From positions 4,029,501-4,093,500 of the forward strand of contig NZ_CP048810.1 of NCBI RefSeq assembly GCF_013347965.1: 64,000 bases of DNA. The letters are read 5' to 3'. The notes under the pieces were generated by a model, which did not search any database, was not told the origin of the DNA, and was given only the letters and a program-made list of their open reading frames with translations. This DNA comes from Pseudomonas bijieensis (GTDB lineage Bacteria; Pseudomonadota; Gammaproteobacteria; Pseudomonadales; Pseudomonadaceae). Shown here in pieces: positions 27,370 through 37,058 of this stretch (position 1 is the first letter of the stretch; each line of letters starts with the position of its first letter). Both the position numbers and the translations under genes were made by a program.

Positions 27370-27861
27370 TCAGGCAATACGTGGGTCTGGATTGTCCAGG
27401 ACACTGTCTGTCTGTTCAGCGCGGAATTTTTTCAGCACGGTATGAAATTCTGGATGCTTGGCGCCCAGGATGCTTGCCGACAGCAGGGCCGCGTTGATCG
27501 CACCGGCCTTGCCGATGGCCAGGGTAGCGACCGGGATGCCGGCCGGCATCTGCACGATCGACAGCAGCGAATCGACGCCCGAGAGCATCGAAGACTGGAC
27601 CGGCACGCCCAGCACCGGCAGGTGGGTCTTGGCCGCACACATGCCAGGCAAATGGGCGGCGCCACCGGCACCGGCGATGATCACCTCGATGCCACGCGCC
27701 TCGGCCTCTTCGGCGTACTGGAACAGCAGGTCCGGGGTACGGTGGGCGGAGACCACTTTCACCTCGTAAGGGATGCCGAGCTTTTCCAGCATATCGGCGG
27801 TGTGGCTAAGGGTGGACCAATCGGACTTGGAGCCCATGATCACGCCAACCAGTGCACTCAT
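27370..27861 (-). CDS. purE: N5-carboxyaminoimidazole ribonucleotide mutase
   Basis: This gene encodes 163 residues. [13 protein letters not shown] at the N-terminus, SAHRTPDLL near residue 42 and [17 protein letters not shown] near residue 70 are the class I PurE signature. It turns N5-CAIR into CAIR, the step after PurK. The start at 27861 is preceded by AGAGG. The leader of about 110 nt from a TATACT box contains a strong intrinsic terminator (27900-27941). Confidence 0.97.
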   Translation of the reverse strand: MSALVGVIMGSKSDWSTLSHTADMLEKLGIPYEVKVVSAHRTPDLLFQYAEEAEARGIEVIIAGAGGAAHLPGMCAAKTHLPVLGVPVQSSMLSGVDSLLSIVQMPAGIPVATLAIGKAGAINAALLSASILGAKHPEFHTVLKKFRAEQTDSVLDNPDPRIA

Positions 27862-27899
27862 CGTCGTGCCTCTTCTCTCTGGGCGCCCGCAGGCGCGTC

Positions 27900-27941
27900 A
27901 AAAAACAACAAGCCACGCAGGAAACCGGCGTGGCTTGTTGT
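27900..27941 (-). terminator. Intrinsic terminator in the purE leader (possible attenuator)
   Basis: On the minus strand a perfect 14-bp stem (ACAACAAGCCACGC / GCGTGGCTTGTTGT) with a 9-nt loop runs directly into six T residues. It ends 38 bases before the purE ATG and lies downstream of the best promoter box for purE. It could be an attenuator, the end of a short RNA, or a terminator for readthrough from the LysR gene. Confidence 0.85.
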
Positions 27942-27978
27942 ACGAATTATGGCCGGGTGAACCGACCGAAGGCCGGGC

Positions 27979-27984
27979 AGTATA
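27979..27984 (-). promoter_or_regulatory. Candidate -10 box of purEK
   Basis: TATACT on the minus strand sits upstream of the leader terminator. About 20 bases further upstream lies a near-perfect palindrome GTGCGTT-T-AACGCAC (27996-28010) in the -35 region, possibly an operator. No strong -35 hexamer is visible. Confidence 0.5.
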
Positions 27985-28088
27985 CCGAAAATGGTGCGTT
28001 AAACGCACTTTCGCCGACCATCTGTCATTTGCGGTGAAACGGCGGATTTATTGACCTGCAGGTCAGCGAACCATCAGCGCAAATCCAC

Positions 28089-28177
28089 TGTGGGAGCGGG
28101 CTTGCTCGCGAAGGCGGTGTGTCAGTTCAGAAGGTGGCGACTGACACACCGCCTTCGCGAGCAAGCCCGCTCCCACA
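28089..28177. repeat. Long-armed BIME
   Basis: Two REPs (GGGAGCGGGCTTGCTCGCG and its inverse) extend into further matching arms (AAGGCGGTGTGTCAG / CTGACACACCGCCTT). The inverted repeat is nearly perfect across about 38 bases per arm, giving a very stable hairpin downstream of the LysR gene. Confidence 0.94.
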
Positions 28178-28195
28178 AGGGGTTCTGCGTTGTTT

Positions 28196-29115
28196 TCAGG
28201 ATCCGATGGCGTTCTGCGCCACACCACCCTCAAGCTTGCGCCACAACAACCGCACATTGGCCTTGCGCACCAGGGCGCAGCGGTACAGGCGGATCTCCAA
28301 CGGCACGTGCCATTGCGGGCCGCCGCAGATCACCAGTTCCCCCCCCGGGCCAGTTCGGCGCGTACGCTCAGGTGCGGCACCCAGGCGATGCCCAAGCCTT
28401 CCAGGGCCATGCTTTTCAGGCTGTCGGCCATGGCCGTCTCGTAGACCGTGGTAAAACGCAGGGCTCGCTGGCGCAGCAACTGGTTGACCGAACGCCCGAG
28501 GAACGCCCCGGCACTGTAGGCCAGCAACGGCACGCTGGCCTCACCTTCAAGGTCGAACAGCGGGTTGCCGTTGGCATCGGCGGCGCACACCGGGAGCATC
28601 TCGGTCTGGCCCAGATGCAGCGACGGGAAAATCTCCGGGTCCATCTGCATGGCCGAATCCGGATCGTAGAAGGCCAGCATCAGGTCGCAGCCCCCCTCAC
28701 GCAGGGCGTGGACGGCGTCGCCCACGTTGGTCGCCACCAGCCGCGTGGCAATGTTCATCCCCTCGTTGCGCAATTGCGCGATCCAGCGCGGGAAAAATCC
28801 CAACGCCAGGGAGTGGGCGGCGGCCACTTGAATGACTTCGCCCTGTCCGCCTTCCAGATGATGCAAATGGCGCAGCACTTCACCCAGTTGCTCGACCACC
28901 GTGCGCGCCGTCACCAGGAACAACTGCCCCGCCGCCGTCAGCTCGACGGGCGTACGCGAACGGTTGACCAGGGTCAGTCCCAGCGCCGCCTCCAGGCTAC
29001 GGATTCGCCGACTGAACGCCGGCTGCGTCACGAAGCGCCGCTCGGCCGCCTGGGAAAAACTACGGGTAGCGGCCAGGGCACTGAAGTCCTCAAGCCATTT
29101 GCTTTCAAGATTCAT
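28196..29115 (-). pseudogene. LysR-family regulator, frameshifted in a G8 run
   Basis: The start at 29115 opens a LysR protein: an N-terminal winged helix (WLEDFSALAATRSFSQAAERRFVTQPAFSRRI) and a substrate-binding domain. The frame stops at 28330 after 261 residues, just behind a run of eight G on this strand (plus-strand C at 28339-28346). In the neighbouring frame the expected C-terminus continues as ELVICGGPQWHVPLEIRLYR and ends at 28196, about 306 residues in all. One added base, or two lost, restores it. It is divergent from aspA and probably its regulator. Real decay, slippage or a sequencing error are all possible. Confidence 0.8.
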
Positions 29116-29298
29116 CCCACCACCCTCCCTTAAACGCACCAAAACAGGTCACACGTTCGCCGCACCGCCGGCGTCACACCGGCATTATGCCGAATATGCA
29201 TAGCCCAGTGTTTAACAGCATTGGCCCTAATTTTTCCCAGAGCCTAGGATTCGCAGCGTTCCGGCTCAGACCGGGTCCTTATCGAGATGATTTCTATC

Positions 29299-30723
<1,425 letters not shown>

Positions 30724-30777
30724 TCGACACGAGCACCGCTCACCAGGTCGAGGGACTAGACACCTCTCACCTTTTGA

Positions 30778-30810
30778 GGGCTTGGGGAATATTCCCCAAG
30801 CCCTTTTTTT
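30778..30810 (+). terminator. Rho-independent terminator of aspA
   Basis: A perfect palindrome GGGCTTGGGGAAT / ATTCCCCAAGCCC is followed by seven T residues, 54 bases after the aspA stop. Confidence 0.96.
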
Positions 30811-30839
30811 AATTGATAGCAGCCAAGGATGACCGAACC

Positions 30840-30929
30840 TGTGGGAAGGAACCTGCTCGTGATAAACGACGACGCGCTGCCCGTTGTAAACCGCGTCGCC
30901 AGCCAACACGAGCAAGCTCGCCCCCACAA
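30840..30929. repeat. Degenerate REP pair
   Basis: TGTGGGAAGGAACCTGCTCG at the left and CGAGCAAGCTCGCCCCCACA at the right are imperfect inverted REPs around a second inverted element (GACGCG / CGCGTC). The left arm is more worn than in the other copies of the window. Confidence 0.75.
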
Positions 30930-31190
30930 GAACCTGACCGAAAGGCCAGGTGTTTCAAAGGATCCGTTTCGTCGGACGCACCACAACTGTGCAGACGGGC
31001 ACCGCGCTGATAGGTATAGTGCCGCCCCTCTTCGCATGAGCGGTCGTCGGCAGCGAGACCCTTAAACATGCGAAAACCGAACTAATAACAAACCCGCAAA
31101 AAATGGACCGGGACGCAACATCGCCCTCACCTGTCGTGCCGCGCGCCGACCGATGTAACGCAATGTTTCCAAATGGCCAGTATTTGCTTA

Positions 31191-31207
31191 AACAAAAAAC
31201 AGCGAGG
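31191..31207 (+). promoter_or_regulatory. Candidate Crc/Hfq catabolite-repression site at the SD
   Basis: AACAAAAA fits the AANAANAA motif bound by Hfq-Crc in Pseudomonas mRNAs. It lies six bases before the GAGG ribosome site of the amino-acid symporter, the usual place for translational repression. Confidence 0.4.
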
Positions 31208-31214
31208 AATACTC

Positions 31215-32666
31215 ATGCTCGAAGTCATCAACGACTTCCTTTCAGGGAAAGTGCTGATCGTGCTCATTGTCGGGCTCGGTGGCTACTTCACGATCCGCTC
31301 GCGTTTCGTACAGTTCCGTCATTTCTTTCACATGTTCACGGTCTTCCGTGACAGTCTGAAAAGCAGCACCGACCAGCTCAGCTCCTTCCAGGCCCTGATG
31401 CTCAGCCTCGCTGGCCGTGTTGGCGCGGGCAACATTGCCGGTGTCGGCATCGCCGTGACCCTTGGCGGTCCGGGTGCAGTCTTCTGGATGTGGGTGACCG
31501 CTCTGGTCGGCATGTCCAGCAGCTTCTTCGAATGCTCCCTCGGCCAGCTCTACAAGCGCTGCGACTCCGAAGGCCAGTACCGTGGCGGCCCGTCCTACTA
31601 CATCCAGCACGGCCTGCAGAAGCGCTGGCTGGGCATGATCATGGCGTTCCTGCTGCTGGTCACCTTCGGCTTCGCTTTCAACGGCCTGCAAGCCCACGCG
31701 GTCACCCACTCGCTGAACAACGCCTTCGGCTTCGACACCACCTACACCGGCCTGGGCCTGGCGGTGCTGCTGGGCCTGGTGTTTATCGGTGGGATCAAGC
31801 GTATCGCCAAGGTTGCCGACCTGCTGGTACCGGTCAAGACCCTGGCATACATCGCCGTGACCATTTACGTGATCGTGCTGCAGTTCGACCACGTACCGGC
31901 CATGCTGGCGACCATCGTCAAGAGCGCCTTCGGCCTCGACCAGGCCTTTGGCGGCCTGATCGGCAGTGCCATCGTCATGGGCGTCAAGCGTGGCGTGTTC
32001 GCCAACGAAGCCGGCCTGGGCAGTGCGCCTAACGTGGCCGCCGTAGCCTCCGTCGAGCACCCGGTTGCCCAGGGCGTGGTACAGGCGTTCAGCGTGTTCC
32101 TCGACACCTTCGTGATCTGCACCTGCACCGCGCTGCTGATCCTGCTGTCGGGCTTCTACACCCCAGGCTTCGAAGGCGACGGCATTGCCCTGACCCAGAA
32201 CTCCCTGGCAGCCGTAGTCGGTGACTGGGGCCGGATGTTCATCTCCGTGGCCCTGGCGCTGTTCGTCTTCACCTCGATCCTCTACAACTACTACCTGGGC
32301 GAAAACAACCTTCGCTTCATGCTGGGTGAAAACCGCAAGGCCCTGATCGCCTACCGCGCGCTGGTCCTGCTCCTGATTTTCTGGGGCGCCATCGAAAACC
32401 TCAGCACCGTGTTCGCCTTCGCCGACATCACCATGACCCTGCTGGCGTTCGTGAACCTGATCGCGCTGTTCCTGCTGTTCAAGGTCGGCATGCGCATCCT
32501 GCGCGACTACGATGACCAGCGTTCGGCCGGTATCAAGACGCCAGTCTTCGACTCCAGCAAGTTCCCGGATCTGGACCTGGACCGCAAGGCTTGGCCTGCG
32601 ACCCCCTCGGCGCCGGTTACCAAGCCTGACGCCGCTGTTGCTGGCGTGACCGCAGCGCAACGCTGA
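31215..32666 (+). CDS. Alanine/glycine:cation symporter (AGCS family)
   Basis: This gene encodes 483 residues with about ten to eleven membrane helices. Family marks are LSLAGRVGAGNIAGVGIAVTLGGPGAVFWMW near residue 65-95, GGPSYYIQHGL near residue 125 and GVFANEAGLGSAPNVAA near residue 265. It imports small amino acids with sodium. The ATG at 31215 has GAGGAA upstream. Placed between aspA and ansA, it may serve uptake of the amino acids used there; the true substrate is not known. Confidence 0.93.
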   Translation: MLEVINDFLSGKVLIVLIVGLGGYFTIRSRFVQFRHFFHMFTVFRDSLKSSTDQLSSFQALMLSLAGRVGAGNIAGVGIAVTLGGPGAVFWMWVTALVGMSSSFFECSLGQLYKRCDSEGQYRGGPSYYIQHGLQKRWLGMIMAFLLLVTFGFAFNGLQAHAVTHSLNNAFGFDTTYTGLGLAVLLGLVFIGGIKRIAKVADLLVPVKTLAYIAVTIYVIVLQFDHVPAMLATIVKSAFGLDQAFGGLIGSAIVMGVKRGVFANEAGLGSAPNVAAVASVEHPVAQGVVQAFSVFLDTFVICTCTALLILLSGFYTPGFEGDGIALTQNSLAAVVGDWGRMFISVALALFVFTSILYNYYLGENNLRFMLGENRKALIAYRALVLLLIFWGAIENLSTVFAFADITMTLLAFVNLIALFLLFKVGMRILRDYDDQRSAGIKTPVFDSSKFPDLDLDRKAWPATPSAPVTKPDAAVAGVTAAQR

Positions 32667-32801
32667 TCGGTAACAAGCTGTTTGGAAAAAACCGGGCGCA
32701 TCCCCTGCGCCCGGCGTGACACAGCATAAGGTCGGCGTCATGCTCGACCTTATGTTGTGGCGGCTAACCCAAGCTGCCGTTTTCGTCCTCGGAGAACAAC
32801 C

Positions 32802-33806
32802 ATGAATTCCACCACCTACCCCGCCGCCCAGCACGTCATGGTGCTCTACACCGGCGGTACCATAGGCATGCAGGCCAGTGCTCACGGCCTGGCCCCGGCA
32901 TCCGGTTTCGAAGCGCGGATGCGTGATTACCTGCACAGCCAACCCGAACTCGTCGTGCCGCAATGGCGCTTCCGGGAAATGTCGCCGCTGATCGACAGCG
33001 CCAACATGACCCCGGCCTACTGGCAGCAACTGCGCGAAGCGGTGGTCGATGCCGTGGACGTGCAGGGCTGCGACAGCGTACTGATCCTGCATGGCACCGA
33101 CACCCTGGCCTACAGCGCAGCGGCGATGAGCTTCCAACTGCTGGGCCTGCATGCGCGGGTCTGCTTCACCGGTTCCATGTTGCCCGCCGGCGTGACCGAC
33201 AGCGACGCCTGGGAAAACCTCAGCGGCGCACTGGTCGCGCTCGGCCATGGCCTGGCGCCGGGCGTGCACCTGTACTTCCACGGCGAACTGCTGGCACCGA
33301 CCCGTTGCGCGAAAGTGCGCAGCTTCGGTCGTCACCCATTCAAGCGCCTGGAGCGCCAGGGCGGCGGCGCCAAGGCATCCTCCCTGCCGGTGCAGTTGAA
33401 TTACGACCAGCCCAAGCAATTGGCGAACATCGCGGCGCTGCCACTGTTTCCCGGCATCAGCGCGCAGATCCTCGATGGCCTGCTGGGTAGTGGCATCCAG
33501 GGTCTGGTGCTGGAGTGCTATGGCAGCGGTACCGGGCCGAGCGACAACCCGGCCTTCCTCGCCAGCCTCGAGCGAGCGCGGGACAACGGCGTGGTGGTGG
33601 TGGCGGTGACCCAATGCCATGAAGGTGGCGTCGAGCTGGACGTGTACGAGGCTGGCAGTCGCTTGCGTGGCGTTGGCGTACTCTCCGGCGGCGGCATGAC
33701 TCGCGAGGCTGCGCTTGGCAAGTTGCAGGCGTTGATTGGCGCGGGCTTGCCGGTAGACGAAGTTCGGCGGCTGGTGGAGCTGGACCTGTGTGGCGAGCTG
33801 AGCTGA
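32802..33806 (+). CDS. ansA: L-asparaginase, type I (cytoplasmic)
   Basis: This gene encodes 334 residues without a signal peptide. Both catalytic threonine motifs are seen: VLYTGGTIGM near residue 16 and ILHGTDTLAYSA near residue 90. FTGSMLPAGVTDSDAWENL follows near residue 125. It hydrolyses asparagine to aspartate, the substrate of AspA. GGAGAACAACC precedes the ATG. The length and lack of export signal favour type I over the periplasmic type II enzyme. Confidence 0.92.
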   Translation: MNSTTYPAAQHVMVLYTGGTIGMQASAHGLAPASGFEARMRDYLHSQPELVVPQWRFREMSPLIDSANMTPAYWQQLREAVVDAVDVQGCDSVLILHGTDTLAYSAAAMSFQLLGLHARVCFTGSMLPAGVTDSDAWENLSGALVALGHGLAPGVHLYFHGELLAPTRCAKVRSFGRHPFKRLERQGGGAKASSLPVQLNYDQPKQLANIAALPLFPGISAQILDGLLGSGIQGLVLECYGSGTGPSDNPAFLASLERARDNGVVVVAVTQCHEGGVELDVYEAGSRLRGVGVLSGGGMTREAALGKLQALIGAGLPVDEVRRLVELDLCGELS

Positions 33807-33891
33807 CACCCACAGGGCCCGCTCAAGCCTTGCAATCTTCGCCCGGCATATAACTTGCTCCGTTTCCAGCTTCCCCAGGCTGGAAACGGAC

Positions 33892-34884
33892 ATGCTTCAT
33901 TCTCACCTCACCACCCTGAACGCCGTCTCACTGGTACTCAGCACCTTTAAAAGCGAAGGGCTGTCCAGTGATGCGTTGCTGGCCGGCAGCGGCATCAGCG
34001 CGGCGGACCTGAGCCGGGCCGACACGCGCATCACCACCAACCAGGAGATGCAGGTCTGCGCCAACGCCGTGGCCCTCAAGCGCGACATCGGCCTGGAACT
34101 GGGCCTGCGCATGCACGTTTCGTCCTACGGCATGCTCGGCTACGCCCTGCTCACCAGTGCCACCTTAGGTGACGCCTTGCGCCTGGCGCTGCGCTATCCG
34201 GCGCTATTGGGAACACTCTTCGACCTGAACCTGGACGATGACGGCGACTGCATATGGTTCAGCGCCAGCGATTATCGGGAAAACCCGGCCCTGGCGGTGT
34301 TCAATGCCGAGTTCTGCATGGTTTCGCTGAATATCATCTGCAACGACCTGCTCGGCCACACGCTGCCATTGCGCGCAGCACGCTTCGAACATCCGGCACC
34401 CGATTACCAGGCGCGTTACGCAGCGCTATTCGATTGCCCAGTGCGCTTTGACAGCGTCGATAATGCTTTCGCTTTCGAGCGACACTGGCTCGACCAACCC
34501 TTGCCCCTGGCCGACCCCATCACCCATCACGCCATGGCCGAACGCTGCCGCCGGCAGAACACCGAGTTCACCGGCCGCCAGGCCTGGCTGGGGCGGATTC
34601 GCCAGCTGCTCGCCGCCCAACTGGACGCCGCTCCCGGACTGGAAGGCCTGGCCGAACAAATGAACTGCTCGGCGCGCACCTTACGCCGGCACCTCAAGGA
34701 CCTGGGTTGCAGCTACCAGGAACTGTTGGATGAACTGCGTTTCGAACGGGCCAAGCAGATGCTCTGCGAGGACCAGTTGCCGATCCATCGCATCGCCGAA
34801 CGCCTGGGCTTCAGCGAAACCGCCAGTTTTCGCCATGCCTTCGTGCGCTGGAGCGGGGTAGCGCCAAGCCAGTTCCGGTCCTGA
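33892..34884 (+). CDS. AraC-family transcriptional regulator
   Basis: This gene encodes 330 residues. The first about 210 form the arabinose-binding-like N-domain of the OruR/ArgR-type group (PF12625), with MHVSSYGMLGYALLTSATLGDALRLALRY as a landmark. The C-terminal two-helix-turn-helix domain contains LAEQMNCSARTLRRHLKDLG and the typical IAERLGFSETASFRHAFVRWSGVAPSQFR. It lies 85 bases after ansA on the same strand, so it may control the asparagine genes, but this is inference. Confidence 0.93.
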   Translation: MLHSHLTTLNAVSLVLSTFKSEGLSSDALLAGSGISAADLSRADTRITTNQEMQVCANAVALKRDIGLELGLRMHVSSYGMLGYALLTSATLGDALRLALRYPALLGTLFDLNLDDDGDCIWFSASDYRENPALAVFNAEFCMVSLNIICNDLLGHTLPLRAARFEHPAPDYQARYAALFDCPVRFDSVDNAFAFERHWLDQPLPLADPITHHAMAERCRRQNTEFTGRQAWLGRIRQLLAAQLDAAPGLEGLAEQMNCSARTLRRHLKDLGCSYQELLDELRFERAKQMLCEDQLPIHRIAERLGFSETASFRHAFVRWSGVAPSQFRS

Positions 34885-34911
34885 TGTGGGAGCAAGGCTT
34901 GCCCGCGATGG
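34885..34911 (+). repeat. REP element left of the RAYT gene
   Basis: TGTGGGAGCAAGGCTTGCCC followed by GCGATGG. This REP subtype (AAGGCTTGCCCGCGAT) differs from the common one of the window but equals the copies right of the transposase gene. Confidence 0.92.
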
Positions 34912-35006
34912 CGTCAAACCAGACACATCCTGCTCCAACATTCCAAGCCGGATCTACTCCTGCTGTCCTAGCCTTGAACTAAAGGACAGATTAAGGATGA
35001 TCACTT

Positions 35007-35465
35007 GTGACCACACGGCCTCATTCCCAACAGTTACGTTCCGGATGTTATTCGCAGTCTGGGCAAATCTATTTATTGACAGTGAATACGCGCGACCGCG
35101 AGCCGTTTTTTGGTCGCTTCGAGACAGGACGCTTGGTGGTTGATGCCTTTCGGAAGGCTCAGGAAGAGCAATTTGCCCATTCGTTGGCCTGGGTGGTGAT
35201 GCCGGACCATTTTCACTGGCTGATCGAATTGCAGGAGATAGGACTCTCCAAACTGATTGCGCGAACAAAATCTCGGGCCACAGTTACCTTCAATCGATTG
35301 ATGCAGCGGGAAGGATCGCTTTGGCAGGATGGGTTCCATAACCGGGCCATTCGCAAGGAGGAGGATTTGCAAACGGTCGCTCGATACATCGTGGCGAACC
35401 CGTTGCGGGCCGGTTTGGTTACGAAAATCGGGGACTATCCATTGTGGGACGCGATATGGGTTTGA
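35007..35465 (+). CDS. REP-associated tyrosine transposase (RAYT)
   Basis: This gene encodes 152 residues of the IS200-like Y1 transposase fold. The HUH motif is in VVMPDHFHWLIEL (His-Phe-His), and the catalytic tyrosine is likely in ARYIVANPLRAGLV near residue 128. RAYTs are single-copy chromosomal genes thought to spread or maintain REP sequences. Three copies of one REP subtype flank it (34885, 35493, 35562). The start is GTG at 35007 with AAGGA nine bases upstream. AT content is slightly higher than that of neighbouring genes. Confidence 0.93.
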   Translation: MTTRPHSQQLRSGCYSQSGQIYLLTVNTRDREPFFGRFETGRLVVDAFRKAQEEQFAHSLAWVVMPDHFHWLIELQEIGLSKLIARTKSRATVTFNRLMQREGSLWQDGFHNRAIRKEEDLQTVARYIVANPLRAGLVTKIGDYPLWDAIWV

Positions 35466-35492
35466 CTCGATTCAAGCTGTGTCCATGACGGC

Positions 35493-35585
35493 CCATCGCG
35501 GGCAAGCCTTGCTCCCACAGGCAGGGTGCATGCCGCCCTCAGGCATTCCAGGTACTGCTCCGTGGGAGCAAGGCTTGCCCGCGAT
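35493..35585. repeat. REP pair right of the RAYT gene
   Basis: CATCGCGGGCAAGCCTTGCT at 35493 and its inverse starting GTGGGAGCAAGGCTTGCCC at 35562 form a BIME. Both match the REP at 34885, so the transposase gene is enclosed by its own REP type. Confidence 0.93.
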
Positions 35586-35595
35586 TGCAATATGA

Positions 35596-36247
35596 CTAAC
35601 CCCGCAAAAACGCCTGATGCAGCTCGTCCACCGTCTGGAAGTGATACGCCGGGCGCTCGGCGCTGAGTTCTTCATGGCTACCAAACCCATACCCCACCGC
35701 TGCCGCATCCAGCCCATTGCTGTGGGCGCCGATCAGGTCGTGTTTGCGGTCGCCGATCATCAGGGTGCTGGCCGGGTCGAGGCTTTCTTCGGCCAGCAGG
35801 TGGGCAATCAGTTCGACCTTGTTTGTGCGGGTGCCGTCCAGTTCGCTGCCGTAGATCACCTTGAAGTGCCGGGCGAAGTCGAAATGACGGGCGATTTCCC
35901 GGGCGAAGACCCAGGGTTTGGAGGTGGCGATGTACAACTGGCGCCCTTGGCCGCCCAAGGTTTCCAGTAGCGGCATCACGCCGTCGAAGACACGGTTCTC
36001 ATAAAGGCCGGTGACCTTGAATCGCTCACGATAGAAATTCACCGCCTCCCAGGCCTTCGCTTCGTCGAAGTCATAGAACTGCATGAAGGCCTGCAACAGC
36101 GGCGGGCCGATGAAGTGCTCGAGGCGGGTCAGGTCGGGTTCGTCGATGCCCAGTTTGCTCAAGGCGAACTGGATCGAACGGGTGATGCCCTCGCGGGGGG
36201 TCGGTGAGGGTGCCGTCGAGGTCGAAGAGTACGATCTGGTAGTGCAT
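35596..36247 (-). pseudogene. HAD-superfamily phosphatase, frameshifted in a C6 run
   Basis: The gene starts MHYQIVLFDLDGTLTD at 36247, with the nucleophile Asp in DLDGT. It shifts frame at the run of six identical bases at 36195-36200. The rest is open in the next frame from SKLGIDEPDLTRLEHFIGPP to the end, with STLMIGDRKHDLIGA as the last HAD motif. Removing one base gives a continuous protein of 216 residues of the phosphoglycolate phosphatase-like group. It is either inactivated or carries a sequence error. Minus-strand REPs lie on both sides. Confidence 0.82.
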
Positions 36248-36271
36248 TGCAGGTCCTGGTAGTGGCATCAC

Positions 36272-36377
36272 GTGGCGAGGGAGCTTGCTCCCGCTGGGCC
36301 GGTCCGACGCTTCGGGCGCAGCAGACCCATTTTTTGTGAGCGCTTCGCGCTCAAGCGGGAGCAAGCTCCCTCGCCAC
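36272..36377. repeat. BIME: inverted REP pair
   Basis: GGCGAGGGAGCTTGCTCCC and its inverse enclose GC-rich arms with GAGCGCTTCGCGCTC. It resembles the copies at 4625 and 12565 and lies between the HAD gene and the gamma carbonic anhydrase-like gene. Confidence 0.92.
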
Positions 36378-36431
36378 GATGAATCAAACAAGTAAGAACA
36401 GTGACAAACCCATCAAGGCCGGTCGTAACCT

Positions 36432-36959
36432 TCAGCCAGATGCAGATCCTTGAGCTTCACGTAGTTCGCCGCGCTGTAAGTGAAAAAAAGCGCGCTCCTT
36501 GTCAGTCAGTGGCCGGGCCTGTTTCACCGGGCTGCCCACATACAAGAAGCCGCTTTCCAGGTGCTTGCCCGGCGGTACGAGGCTGCCGGCACCGATGATC
36601 ACATCATCTTCGACCACCGCGCCGTCCATGACGATGCTGCCCATGCCGATCAGGATCCGACTGCCTACGGTGCAGCCATGGAGCATGACTTTGTGGGCGA
36701 TGGTCACGTCGTCGCCGATCAACAGCGGGAAGCCATCGGGATTGAAGGGACCGGCATGGGTGATGTGCAGCACGCAACCATCCTGGACGCTGGTACGCGC
36801 ACCGATACGGATGCGGTGCATGTCACCGCGAATCACCGTCAGCGGCCAGACAGAGCTGTCTTCGCCGATTTCGACGTCGCCGATCACCACCGCGGTGCTG
36901 TCGACAAAAGCGCCACGGGCTAGCCGCGGGCTGTGGTTCTGGTACGTACGAAGGGTCAC
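36432..36959 (-). CDS. Gamma carbonic anhydrase-like protein (YrdA/PaaY type), altered C-terminus
   Basis: The open frame gives 175 residues of left-handed beta-helix hexapeptide repeats: VVIGDVEIGEDSSVWPLTVIRGD, then IRIGARTSVQDGCVLH, then HKVMLHGCTVGSRILIGMGS. The His residues of the metal site are present. After DKERAFF a run of seven T (A at 36483-36489) puts the end out of frame. Without one base the usual ending TYSAANYVKLKDLHLAEGYDRP would follow, with a stop at 36413 and 181 residues. The core is intact, so it is listed as a gene. Physiological role is unknown. Confidence 0.85.
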   Translation of the reverse strand: MTLRTYQNHSPRLARGAFVDSTAVVIGDVEIGEDSSVWPLTVIRGDMHRIRIGARTSVQDGCVLHITHAGPFNPDGFPLLIGDDVTIAHKVMLHGCTVGSRILIGMGSIVMDGAVVEDDVIIGAGSLVPPGKHLESGFLYVGSPVKQARPLTDKERAFFHLQRGELREAQGSASG

Positions 36960-37058
36960 GATAGGCTCTCTCTTATCCAGTGATAGGCGCTGCTAGCTGC
37001 GGTGAACGTCGATTGTAATTAAGATGGGCCCATGTTTCTTCCAGCCAAGGTGTCGACC

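Larger units (their letters stand above)
30811..31214 (+). other. Intergenic region before the AGCS symporter
   Basis: This 404-bp stretch holds no gene that I can support. It contains a degenerate REP pair (30840-30929), a TATAGT -10-like box at 31015-31020 with no clear -35, and an A-rich stretch next to the SD of the next gene (see 31191). If transcription starts near 31027, the leader would be about 190 nt long. Confidence 0.6.

Noticed and set aside
31174..31188. Sigma-54-like promoter (TGGCCAG...TTGCT) before the AGCS gene
   Set aside because: The GG and GC doublets are 9 bases apart, one fewer than needed, and the -24 element is not TGGCAC.
31242..33893. Open frame of 883 residues on the minus strand opposite the symporter and asparaginase
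   Set aside because: It lacks any motif and has the skewed composition of antisense frames; both sense genes are clear families.
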